Positions 32,740-40,805 of a DNA stretch of 64,000 nt are shown piece after piece. Made by a program: the position numbers and the translations under genes. The stretch's first letter is position 1; each line of letters begins with the position of its first letter. The notes beneath the pieces were generated by a model. It ran no database searches. It worked only from the letters and a program-made list of their open reading frames with translations, and was not told the DNA's origin. This DNA comes from WHTX01 sp038255145 (GTDB lineage Bacteria > Actinomycetota > Acidimicrobiia > Acidimicrobiales > CAIXPF01), in the NCBI GenBank assembly GCA_038255145.1, contig JBBSLP010000009.1, positions 47,351-111,350 on the forward strand, given 5' to 3'.

Positions 32740-33626
32740 GAAGCCACCGTTGCCCGCAAGGCCGCGCTGGCCGCGGCCAGAGCGTCCTCGCCGGCGTCGG
32801 GCTCGAGCCCGTCGAGCTCGCCGTCGGGCTCGTCCTCGAGGGCGCCGGTCAGCTCGTCGACCAGGTCGTGGAAGGCGGGGTCGCGAGCGGTGGAGGCCGA
32901 GCGCGGGCGCTCGAACTCGATGGTGCGGACCATCTTCACCCGGCCGGGCCGGCCCGTCATGACGATGACCCGGTCGGCCAGGAACACGGCCTCGTTCACG
33001 TCGTGGGTGACCAGCAGGGTGGTCACCGCGTTCTCGGTCCAGATGCGCTGCAGCTCGAGGTTGAGCCGACGGCGGGGCACGGCATCGAGGGCCCCGAACG
33101 GTTCGTCCAGCAGCAGGACCTCGGGGTCGAGGGCCAGGGACCGGGCGATGGACACCCGCTGGCGCATGCCGCCGGACAGCTGGCGGGGCCGGGCCCCCTC
33201 GAAGCCCTCCAGGCCCACCAGCTTGATGAGCTCGGCGATGCGGCCCTGGTCGACGGGGCGGTGGGCCACCTTGAAGGGCAGCTCGATGTTGTGCTGCACG
33301 TCGAGCCAGGGCAGCAGGGCGTGGTCCTGGAAGGCCACCCCCAGCTTGCGGGCCGACACCAGCTCGCGGGGGGAACGGCCGTCGATGTTCACCGTGCCCG
33401 ACGAGGGGGCTTCCAGGCTGGCGAGCACCCGCAGCATCGACGACTTGCCGCAGCCAGAAGGGCCGAGCAGGGCCACGAACTCGCCCCGACCGATCTGCAT
33501 GTCGAAGTCCTCGACGGCGGTGAGCTCACGCCCCTTGCCCAGGGGGTAGCGCAGGGTCATGGCGGCCACGTCGATGGCCGGGGCCGCCGTGGGCGAGATC
33601 TTGCGCCGCACGGTTCCCGCCGGCAT
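32736..33626 (-). CDS. ABC importer ATP-binding protein (nitrate/sulfonate/taurine type)
   Basis: 296 residues from ATG 33626. Walker A GPSGCGKSS, Q-loop FQDHALLPWLDV, signature LSGGMRQRV, Walker B VLLLDEPFGALD and switch THDVNEA are all present, in the form typical for SsuB/TauB ATPases. The C-terminal 50 residues are acidic (EDEPDGELDG). The start is uncertain: GTG 33638, ATG 33626 and GTG 33611 are in frame, all at or within the boundary with the esterase remnant on the other strand. No promoter-like element is evident there. Confidence 0.88.
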   Translation of the reverse strand: MPAGTVRRKISPTAAPAIDVAAMTLRYPLGKGRELTAVEDFDMQIGRGEFVALLGPSGCGKSSMLRVLASLEAPSSGTVNIDGRSPRELVSARKLGVAFQDHALLPWLDVQHNIELPFKVAHRPVDQGRIAELIKLVGLEGFEGARPRQLSGGMRQRVSIARSLALDPEVLLLDEPFGALDAVPRRRLNLELQRIWTENAVTTLLVTHDVNEAVFLADRVIVMTGRPGRVKMVRTIEFERPRSASTARDPAFHDLVDELTGALEDEPDGELDGLEPDAGEDALAAASAALRATVAS

Positions 33627-34164
33627 CGAGGACTGCACCGCCGCCTACCGCTGGGTGCTCGACCAGGGCATCGACCCGGGTCGGGTGGTGTTCTGGGGCG
33701 ATTCGGCCGGCGGTGGGCTGTGCCTCAGCGCCACCCTGCTGGCCCGGGAGCAGGGCCTGCCCGTGCCCGGGGCCATCGTGGCCGTGTCCCCCGCCCCCGA
33801 CCTGACCTTCGCGGCGGCGTCCAACACGACGAAGAAGCCCGTCGATCCCTTCTCCCGCATCGACAACCGCCCCCGCATGATCGAGAGCTACCTGGCCGGG
33901 GCCGATCCCGCCCAGCCCCTGGCCTCGCCCCTGTACGCCGACCTGTCGGGCTTCCCGCCCCTGTTGGTGCTGGTGGGGCCGGACGAGACCCACGTCGACG
34001 ACTCCATCGAGCTCGCCGTTCGGGCCCGGGCCCAGGGTGTCGACGCCACCTGCGAGGTGGTCGAGGGCGCCTTCCACACCTGGCTGGGCTACGCCGGCAC
34101 CGTCCCCGAAGCCGACGCCTCCATCGCCCGCATCGGCGACTTCCTCCGCTCCTCCCTGGCCTGA
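33612..34164 (+). pseudogene. Alpha/beta hydrolase (HSL-type esterase), 5' end missing
   Basis: Homology begins at PAGIEDCTAAYRWVLDQGIDP and includes the nucleophile elbow GDSAGG, the acid residue in the GPDETHVDDSIELA stretch, and the terminal His in FHTWLGYAG. The N-terminal third, including the HGGG oxyanion-hole motif, is missing; in its place, on the other strand, is the ABC ATPase gene. The reading frame runs to the TGA at 34162-34164 without breaks, so truncation may be recent. Without the HGGG segment it should be inactive. An in-frame GTG or ATG upstream exists but adds only antisense ATPase sequence. Confidence 0.8.
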
Positions 34165-34174
34165 CCGGCCACCG

Positions 34175-34241
34175 CTCGAACCAGGGATCGAGCCGGACGC
34201 ACCCGCCCACCACACAGGTAGGCGGGTGCGTTCGGTTCGAG
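34175..34241. terminator. Nested inverted repeat between convergent genes
   Basis: A perfect 10-bp stem CGCACCCGCC/GGCGGGTGCG (34198-34207, 34221-34230) is nested in an outer 8-bp pair CTCGAACC/GGTTCGAG (34175-34182, 34234-34241). It lies between the esterase remnant (+) and the oxygenase 3' end (-), as expected for a bidirectional terminator; no T tract. Confidence 0.6.
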
Positions 34242-34246
34242 GGCCC

Positions 34247-35317
34247 TTACCAATCAGTCATCAGGCATCGCGTCGGAGGCCTCGACCGGGGTGAGCGGCC
34301 GAAGTTGGCCGAGCGGCCCTGGCGACGGGCCGCGATCCACTCCCCGGCGTCGATGGGGACGTAGCGCTCGGGTTGGGTGGCCGTCACGCACGTGGGGATG
34401 GACTCGATGACGGCCTCGTGGTTGGGCAGGTGGAAGAACGGCACCGAGATGCGGGTGGTCATGGCCAGCTCACGGGGTGGGTTGACCACCCGGTGGGGGG
34501 TGGCCACCCACTTGTCGTTGGTCCAGCGGGCCATCATGTCGCCCAGGTTCACGACGTAGCTGCCCTCGATGTCGGGCACGTCGACCCAGCCGGCACCGCG
34601 CTGGTGGACCTGCAGGCCGCCGGGGGCGTCGTCGCGGTAGAGGATGGTCAGGGTGGAGAAGTCCACGTGGGCCTGGCTGCGGAGTTGGCCGGGCTGGGGC
34701 TCGACGGGCTGGGCCAGGTAGTAGTTCGCCGCCAGGTTGCCCAGGTGGCGGTCGACCTTGTCGTCGAACCAGTCCTCGGGCAGGTCGAGGGCGGTGGCGA
34801 AGATGTGCAGCATGCGCCGGGCCAGCGCCTCCATCTCGGCGAAGTAGTGCTTCCACACCGCCTCGAAGTCGTCGGGCGCCTCGGGCCACAGGTTGACGGG
34901 CAGGCTGGAGGCCACGTCGGCGGGGTAGCCGTTGGCCACCGCCTCCTCGGTCGTGTCGTAGCGGCTCGAGTGGAAGAACTCCCGCAGCACCGGGGTGTCG
35001 CCGCTGGCCTTGCCCGGGTTGGGTGAGTAGCCCTCGAAAGGGTTCCCGCCGGGCGAGACGACGGCCATCTTCTCGTCCATGGGGCGCTCGAAGAAGCGGC
35101 GGGACGTCTCGTACATGGCGTCGATCGACGCCTGGGCCACACCGTGGCCGGTGATGACCAGGAAGCCGATGTCCTCGCAGGCCCGGCCCACGGCCGCGGC
35201 CACCGCGGCGCGGCCCTCGGGGGTTCCTTCGAGGTAGGGGGAGATGTCGATGACGGGCACGGCCGAGGTGGCCAGCGCGGCCCCCGTCGGCGGTGCCGGG
35301 CTCGAGGTGCTGGGCAC
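34247..35317 (-). CDS. 2-oxoglutarate-Fe(II) oxygenase (isopenicillin N synthase family)
   Basis: 356 residues. PVIDISPYLEG (21-31) and the DIGFLVITGHGV segment form the DIOX_N domain. The catalytic domain carries the Fe(II) triad His217-x-Asp219 and His275, with Arg289-x-Ser291 for 2-oxoglutarate binding. Such enzymes hydroxylate or desaturate small molecules. It is a paralogue of the gene 53 nt upstream (identical spacing of all key residues). GTG start at 35317; a longer frame has no homology. Both genes are co-oriented with the importer/monooxygenase module, but separated from it by the esterase remnant. Confidence 0.87.
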   Translation of the reverse strand: MPSTSSPAPPTGAALATSAVPVIDISPYLEGTPEGRAAVAAAVGRACEDIGFLVITGHGVAQASIDAMYETSRRFFERPMDEKMAVVSPGGNPFEGYSPNPGKASGDTPVLREFFHSSRYDTTEEAVANGYPADVASSLPVNLWPEAPDDFEAVWKHYFAEMEALARRMLHIFATALDLPEDWFDDKVDRHLGNLAANYYLAQPVEPQPGQLRSQAHVDFSTLTILYRDDAPGGLQVHQRGAGWVDVPDIEGSYVVNLGDMMARWTNDKWVATPHRVVNPPRELAMTTRISVPFFHLPNHEAVIESIPTCVTATQPERYVPIDAGEWIAARRQGRSANFGRSPRSRPPTRCLMTDW

Positions 35318-35370
35318 GGTCGGTTCGCTCCTGCTCGCTGAGGTGAGGGGTTGGTCGCGGATGGCCGAGG

Positions 35371-36411
35371 TCAGCTGGCGGGCTGGATGCGCCCGTAGTT
35401 GGCCGACCCGCCGACGCGTCGGGCCTCGATCCAGTCGCCGGCCATGACCGGCTCGAAGCGCACGGGGCGGTCCTCGGACACGCAGGTGGAGAGCACGTCG
35501 ATGACGGTGTCGTGGTTGGGCAGGTGGAAGAAGGGCATGGAGATGCGCCGGGTCATGGCGTGCTCGGCCGGGGGGTTCACCACCCGGTGGGGGGTGGCCA
35601 CCCAGCGGTCGTTGGTCCACCGACCCATGAGGTCGCCCAGGTTCACCACGTAGCTACCGGCGATGGCGGGCACGTCGACCCAGCCGTGACCCCGGTGGTA
35701 GGCCTGCAGGCCGCCGGGGGCGTCGTCCTGGTAGAGGATGGTCAGCGTCGAGAAGTCGACGTGGGCCCGGGTGCGCAACTGGCCGGCCACGGGGGCCACG
35801 GGCTGCTCGGGGTAGAGGTTGGCGGCCATGGTGCCCAGGTGCTGGTCGACCTTGTCGTCGAAGTAGGTCTCGGGCAGGCCGAGGGCCACGGCGAAGATGT
35901 GGAACAGGCGCCCGACCAGCTCCTCCATCAGCCCGAAGTAGGCCTTCCACGTGGCCTCGAACTCGGCGGGGGCCTCGGGCCACAGGTTGGACAGCAGCGA
36001 GGCCCGCACGCGTTCGGGGTAGCCGGCGGCGATGGCCTCGTCCACGGTGTCGTAGCGGTACGAGTGGTACTGCTGGCGCAGGACGGGGCGGGCGGGGCCG
36101 GCATCGCTCTGGGGAGGATCGGCGTTGGGGGTGAAGCCCTCGTGGCGGTCGACGGTGGAGACCACCTTCATCTTCTCCTCCAGGGGGAGGGCGAAGAAGT
36201 CCCTGCTCACGTCGTAGATGGCGTCGAACGACGTCTGGGGGATGCCGTGGCCGGTGATGACCAGGAAGCCGATGGTCGAGCACGCGGCATCGACGGCCTC
36301 GGCCACCGCCCGGCGCTCCTCGGGGGTGCCGGTGAAGAAGGCGGCGATGTCGATCACGGGGATCGGTGAGGGCGGGGCGGCGAGCGACGGGGCGGCTTCG
36401 GTGAGCGCCAT
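35371..36411 (-). CDS. 2-oxoglutarate-Fe(II) oxygenase, paralogue of the adjacent gene
   Basis: 346 residues with the same architecture: DIOX_N (PVIDIAAFFTG, 18-28), His217-x-Asp219, His275 and Arg289-x-Ser291. The two proteins can be aligned almost without gaps, so they are a tandem duplication; the divergence in the 85-115 region (KVVSTVDRHEGFTPNADPPQSDAG) may change substrate range. AGGAGG 5-6 nt before the ATG at 36411 gives a strong start. First gene of this two-gene operon. Confidence 0.88.
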   Translation of the reverse strand: MALTEAAPSLAAPPSPIPVIDIAAFFTGTPEERRAVAEAVDAACSTIGFLVITGHGIPQTSFDAIYDVSRDFFALPLEEKMKVVSTVDRHEGFTPNADPPQSDAGPARPVLRQQYHSYRYDTVDEAIAAGYPERVRASLLSNLWPEAPAEFEATWKAYFGLMEELVGRLFHIFAVALGLPETYFDDKVDQHLGTMAANLYPEQPVAPVAGQLRTRAHVDFSTLTILYQDDAPGGLQAYHRGHGWVDVPAIAGSYVVNLGDLMGRWTNDRWVATPHRVVNPPAEHAMTRRISMPFFHLPNHDTVIDVLSTCVSEDRPVRFEPVMAGDWIEARRVGGSANYGRIQPAS

Positions 36412-36572
36412 GTGGTCCTCCTCGGTTGGGGCCGAGCCCACTTCAGGGCCCCGACGGGCCGGGGCGCAAGGGGTGGCGCCAGTCATCGCCCACCCTTCAC
36501 GGGCTCGCCCATGCCCCCCAGGTCACGGCGACGTGAAAGCTCCCTGTCGCCGTGCTGTCAGTCGCCGTGCTG

Positions 36573-38861
36573 TCACTCGCCCAAGGCGTAGAGCAGGGCC
36601 CGCTCGATCTCACGGAGGTGGCCCTCGTCGTAGATCTTGTCGCCGGACGAGTCGAGCACGTAGAAGGCGTCGACCACGTGGTCGGCCAGGGTGTGGATCT
36701 TGGCCGAGCGGATGTCGAGGTCGAGCTCGGCCATGGCCGAGGTCACCCTGAACAGCAGGCCCACGCCGTCGGGGGCCCGCACCTCGACCACGGTGGCCCG
36801 GGGCGAGGCACCGTTGTCGGTCACCACCCGGCGGTCGAAGGGGGCGGGGCCGCGGGAGCGACGCTTGTAGACCCGGGCCCGTTCGGCCAGGCGGGCCCGC
36901 ACGGCCAACCGGCCCGACAGGGCCAGGTCGATGTCGCTGCACACCTTGGCCCAGTTGACCGGCCCGCCCACGCTGTTGCTGACGGTGAACACCTCGAGGG
37001 CCACACCGTGCTCGTGGGACAGGGCGTTGGCCCCGAGCACGTCGAGGGCGTTGAGGGCCAACACGCCGGCCACCCGGGAGAAGAGCCCCGGGCGGTCGTC
37101 GACGACCACGGTCAGCGTGGACCCCTCGCCCCGGATGAGGGGGGTCCCGGCGGCGACGAGGGCCCGCTGCTCGGCGGTGGGGAACGAACCCGGCACCTCG
37201 CCCAGGTCGCCGCCGGCCAGGTACAGCGAGGTGCGGTCGACGAGCTCGCGCAGCAGACCGGCCTTCCAGTCCCCCCAGGCGGCCGGGCCGGTGGCGATGG
37301 AGTCGGCCTCGGTCAGCGCGGCCAGCAGGCGCAGGGTGCTCTCGCTGCCGCACGCCTCGGCCACCATGGCGATGGTGGCGTCGTCGGACAGGTCGCGGCG
37401 GGTGGCCACGTCGGGCAGCAGGAGGTGGTGGCGGACCATGTCCACGAGCACGGCACTGTCGGCGGTGTCGAAACCCATGCGCGGGGCCATGACCTCGAGC
37501 AGCTCGCAGCCGACCTCGGAGTGGTCCCGGGGCGGGTAGCCCTTGCCGATGTCGTGGAGCAGGGCTCCCACCACCAACAGGTCGGGCCGGTCGACGCGCC
37601 CGGTCAGCTCCGCCGCGTTGGACGCCGTCTCACACAGGTGCCGGTCGACCGTGTAGCGGTGGTAGGCGTTGCGCTGGGGGCGGCTTCGACACGGCGCCCA
37701 CTCGGCCAGGATGCGGGTCCACAGATCCCAGTGGTCGAGGGTCTCGATGACGGGGATCATGGCCGGTCCGCCCCGGAGCAGCTCGACGAAGCGCTCACGG
37801 ATCTCGACGGGCCAGGGCTCGGGGAAGTGCAGGTCGGCCCGGGCGAACTCCTCCAGGGTGCCGCGGCCGATGCGGATCTCGTTCACCGCCGCGGTGCGGG
37901 CCACGTCGAGCAGCTGCAGGCAGCCCACCTCGCCCTCGCCCACGGGGTCGTCGAGGTGGACCTGGTTGTCGCGGATGACCACGCCCCCGCCCACCCGGCG
38001 CTCCTTGGGGCGACGGCGCCAGCGGCTGCCGGACAACGACACCCGGTCGAAGGCCTCGTCCGTCAGCCACTCGAGGGTGCGGGCCGACCCGGCCACCGCG
38101 GCCATGAGGGCGTCGGCGTCGCCGTAGCCCAGGTCCTCGGCCACCCCGTCCTGCTCCTGGAGCAACAGGGCGTCACCGCGACGGCCCGTGCGCAGCTGCA
38201 GGGCGACGCGGGCCTCCAGCAGGCGCTCGTGGGAGGCCTCGTACAGGGCCCGGTCGGGCTCGAGGAGCTGGGGCTCGACCACCTGGAGCCATTGCAGGGT
38301 GTGGGCGTCACGCAACCCGCCCCGGCCCAGCTTCAGGTCGGGTTCGAGCACGAAGGCCACCTCGCCGGGGTTGACCGTGCGGGCCATCAGCGAATCGCGC
38401 AGCTGGGGCAGCCAGCGGTTGGCCTCCTTCACCCATTGCGCCCGGGCCGCCTCGCCCAGGGCCTCGGTGATGGCGGGGTCCCCGGCGATGTGGCGGCACG
38501 ACAGCAGGGCGGTGGCCGTGTCCAGCTCGGTGGCGGCCAGGCGCAGCGCTTCCTTGGGGTTGAACACGCCGTGGCCCAGCTTCACCCCCTCGTCCCAGAT
38601 GGGGTACCAGAGCTTCTCGGCGATGGGGGCCACGTCGACCCGGGGGTCGTGGATGAGCAGCAGGTCGAGGTCGGACTGGGGGCACAGCTCGCGCCGGCCG
38701 TAGCCGCCCACGGCGACCAGGGCCACCCCGGCGGGCGCGCCGGTGAGGGTCACGAACAGCTCGCGCAGCCAGCGGTCGAAGCGGTCGGTGAGGGCGAAGC
38801 AGAAGGCCCACCCGCGACGCGAGCGATCCTGGAGGATGTCGTCTCGCGACAGGCGGGCCAC
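36573..38861 (-). CDS. glnD: Protein-PII uridylyltransferase / uridylyl-removing enzyme
   Basis: 762 residues. Nucleotidyltransferase domain with Gly52-Gly53, YGRREL, and Asp64-x-Asp66; GlnD_PII_UTase segment; HD phosphohydrolase (His436-Asp437 in LLHDIGKGYPPRDHSE); and two C-terminal ACT domains (about 575-640 and 690-755) that sense glutamine. The enzyme modifies PII under low nitrogen and removes the group when glutamine is high; in Corynebacterium the homologue adenylylates. It lies 41 nt after glnB on the same strand, so both are co-transcribed. GTG start; length is normal for actinobacteria. Confidence 0.93.
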   Translation of the reverse strand: MARLSRDDILQDRSRRGWAFCFALTDRFDRWLRELFVTLTGAPAGVALVAVGGYGRRELCPQSDLDLLLIHDPRVDVAPIAEKLWYPIWDEGVKLGHGVFNPKEALRLAATELDTATALLSCRHIAGDPAITEALGEAARAQWVKEANRWLPQLRDSLMARTVNPGEVAFVLEPDLKLGRGGLRDAHTLQWLQVVEPQLLEPDRALYEASHERLLEARVALQLRTGRRGDALLLQEQDGVAEDLGYGDADALMAAVAGSARTLEWLTDEAFDRVSLSGSRWRRRPKERRVGGGVVIRDNQVHLDDPVGEGEVGCLQLLDVARTAAVNEIRIGRGTLEEFARADLHFPEPWPVEIRERFVELLRGGPAMIPVIETLDHWDLWTRILAEWAPCRSRPQRNAYHRYTVDRHLCETASNAAELTGRVDRPDLLVVGALLHDIGKGYPPRDHSEVGCELLEVMAPRMGFDTADSAVLVDMVRHHLLLPDVATRRDLSDDATIAMVAEACGSESTLRLLAALTEADSIATGPAAWGDWKAGLLRELVDRTSLYLAGGDLGEVPGSFPTAEQRALVAAGTPLIRGEGSTLTVVVDDRPGLFSRVAGVLALNALDVLGANALSHEHGVALEVFTVSNSVGGPVNWAKVCSDIDLALSGRLAVRARLAERARVYKRRSRGPAPFDRRVVTDNGASPRATVVEVRAPDGVGLLFRVTSAMAELDLDIRSAKIHTLADHVVDAFYVLDSSGDKIYDEGHLREIERALLYALGE

Positions 38862-38902
38862 GGTGCGCAGATCAGCTACCGGTCGAGGCTCTCAGCCGCG
38901 GA

Positions 38903-39244
38903 TCAGACCGCGTCGGCGCCGAGCTCACCGGTGCGGATGCGCACGGCGTTGTCGATGTCGGTGACCCACACCTTGCCGTCCCCGATCTTGTCGGTCCGGG
39001 CCGCGGTGGCGATGGCCTCGACGACCTGGGCGGCCTGGAAGGCGTCGATCATGACCTCGACCCGCACCTTGGGCTGGAAGTCGACCGTGTACTCGGCCCC
39101 CCGGTACACCTCGGTGTGGCCGCCCTGGCGGCCGAAGCCCTGGACCTCGGTGACGGTCATGCCCTGGACGCCGAGCGCCTTGAGGGCGTCCTTGACGTCC
39201 TCCAGCTTGAACGGCTTGATGATGGCCGTGACCAACTTGAGCAT
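38903..39244 (-). CDS. glnB: Nitrogen regulatory protein P-II
   Basis: 113 residues. The T-loop GFGRQGGHTEVYRGAEYTVDF contains Tyr52, equivalent to the uridylylated Tyr51 of E. coli GlnB, and the B-loop TARTDKIGDGKVWV and C-loop IRTGE are complete. It forms a trimer sensing 2-oxoglutarate and ATP/ADP, and is the substrate of the GlnD encoded next. There is no amtB here, although in many actinobacteria amtB precedes glnK-glnD. A GAGGGG Shine-Dalgarno sequence lies 8 nt before the ATG. Confidence 0.94.
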   Translation of the reverse strand: MLKLVTAIIKPFKLEDVKDALKALGVQGMTVTEVQGFGRQGGHTEVYRGAEYTVDFQPKVRVEVMIDAFQAAQVVEAIATAARTDKIGDGKVWVTDIDNAVRIRTGELGADAV

Positions 39245-39333
39245 CGCGAGGTCCCCTCGTCGTCCACCCGGTGCGAGGCCCAGACCCTAGTCAGCCCGGG
39301 TCGGACCGCCGGGGTCGGAGCCCGGCAGGGGCG

Positions 39334-40674
39334 TCAGGCCTTCTTGGCCAGGTCACGGGCCGCGACCACCACGGGGTCCCACAGGGGCGAGAACGGTGGG
39401 GCGTAGCCCAGGTCGAGGTCGACCACCTGGTCCAGCGTCATGCCCACGGTGACGATGGTGGCCAGCACGTCGATGCGCTTGGCCGCCCCCTCCTCGCCCA
39501 CGATCTGGCCGCCCAGGACCCGACCGGTGCCCTTCTCGGCCACCAGCTTGACCTTGATGGGCCTGGCCCCGGGGAAGTAGCCGGCCCGCGTGGTGCTCTC
39601 GATGATGGTGGAGACGGACTCGAAGCCCGCCTCGGTGGCCTCGGTCTCGGTGAGCCCGGTGCGGCCCACCTCGGTGGCGCAGATCTTGGAGACGGCCGTG
39701 CCCACCACCCCGGCGAAGGTGGCGTAGTCCCCGGCCAGGTTGATGCCGGCCACCCGGCCCTGGCGGTTGGCCACCGTGCCCAGGGCGATGTGGAGGTGGC
39801 GCTGGCTGATGCGGTGGAAGGACTCGGCGCAGTCCCCCGCCGCCCACACCCGGTCGCGGCTGGTGCGCTGCCGACGGTCGACCTTGATGGCGCCCTTGTG
39901 GCCCAGCTCCACCCCGGCGGCCGAGGCCATCTCGCTGTTGGGGGTCACCCCGGCGCCCAGGATCACCAGGTCGGCCTCGACAGGGCCCTGGGAGGTGAGC
40001 ACCCGGCCCGGTTCGAAGGCCTGGACCCGCACGCCGGTGCGCACGACGACGCCGTGGCGGGTCATGGCCTCCTCGATGGGGGTGGCCATGTCGGCGTCGA
40101 AGGTGCGGGCCATGACCTGGTCGCTGCCCTCGAGCAGCTGGACCTGGGCCCCCCAGCGCAGGAACGCCTCGGCCATCTCCAGGCCGATGTAGCCGCCGCC
40201 GACGACCACCACCCGTGACGAGCGGCTCTGACGGGCCTGGCTCAGCAGGTCCGCGGCGTCGCCCAGCGTCTGCACGCCGTACACCGACTCACCGTCCACG
40301 CCGGGCAGGTCGGGCCGGGTGGGGCGGGCGCCGGTGGCCATCAGCAACTGGTCGTAGCCCAGCTGCAGCTCGCGGTTGTGCACGTGGTCGCGCACGGTGA
40401 CCCGGGCGGCCACGGGGTCGATGGACACCACCTCGTGGCGCAGGCGCACGTCGATGCGGTACTGGTTGCGCAGCTCCTGGGGGGTGCGCGTCACCAGGTC
40501 GTCGAGGGAGTCCACCTCGCCACCCACGACGTAGGGGATGCCGCAGGCCGAGTAGCTGGTCCAGCTGCCCTTCTCGAAGGCCACGATGTCGAGGTCGGGC
40601 CTCCTGCGACGAGCCTGGGAGGCGGCCGACATGCCCGCCGCGTCGGCTCCGATGACGATCAGTCGTTCGGCCAC
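39334..40674 (-). CDS. FAD-dependent oxidoreductase, CoA-disulfide reductase-like
   Basis: 446 residues. FAD Rossmann motif VIGADAAGMSAASQAR at the N-terminus, the single redox Cys in SYSACGIPYVVGG (about 40-52), NAD(P)H motif VVVVGGGYIGLEMAEAF, and second FAD motif RVWAAGDCAE. The SxxxCGxP motif places it in the CoA-disulfide reductase/NADH oxidase (Nox) group, which use one active-site Cys. The C-terminal dimerisation domain is complete. TACGCT 8 nt upstream supports the GTG at 40674 over a longer frame. Role: thiol-disulfide homeostasis or peroxide/oxygen reduction. Confidence 0.88.
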   Translation of the reverse strand: MAERLIVIGADAAGMSAASQARRRRPDLDIVAFEKGSWTSYSACGIPYVVGGEVDSLDDLVTRTPQELRNQYRIDVRLRHEVVSIDPVAARVTVRDHVHNRELQLGYDQLLMATGARPTRPDLPGVDGESVYGVQTLGDAADLLSQARQSRSSRVVVVGGGYIGLEMAEAFLRWGAQVQLLEGSDQVMARTFDADMATPIEEAMTRHGVVVRTGVRVQAFEPGRVLTSQGPVEADLVILGAGVTPNSEMASAAGVELGHKGAIKVDRRQRTSRDRVWAAGDCAESFHRISQRHLHIALGTVANRQGRVAGINLAGDYATFAGVVGTAVSKICATEVGRTGLTETEATEAGFESVSTIIESTTRAGYFPGARPIKVKLVAEKGTGRVLGGQIVGEEGAAKRIDVLATIVTVGMTLDQVVDLDLGYAPPFSPLWDPVVVAARDLAKKA

Positions 40675-40682
40675 GACCGGCG

Positions 40683-40688
40683 AGCGTA
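40683..40688 (-). promoter_or_regulatory. Leaderless -10 hexamer of the CoA-disulfide reductase-like gene
   Basis: TACGCT on the minus strand, 8 nt upstream of the GTG at 40674. Confidence 0.5.
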
Positions 40689-40805
40689 GCTGGGAGGGCT
40701 GTCGGCACCGACCGGGGCCATGGCCCGGTGCGTCGAAGTCCTGGCCAGGTGGCCGTCGGCGAACGCCGTGTTGCGGTTCGGTTGACGTCCCGGAACACTT
40801 GGTGC

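Noticed and set aside
29864..33626. Naming the importer as thiamine-precursor, riboflavin or sulfonate specific
   Set aside because: The binding protein's motif is shared by several NMT1/THI5-like groups. No riboswitch (TPP or FMN) is recognisable upstream and no pathway genes are beside it.
36552..39290. A 912-codon plus-strand open frame opposite glnD and glnB
   Set aside because: It is antisense to two firmly identified genes and has the Gly/Val/Gln-rich composition of a GC-driven shadow frame.
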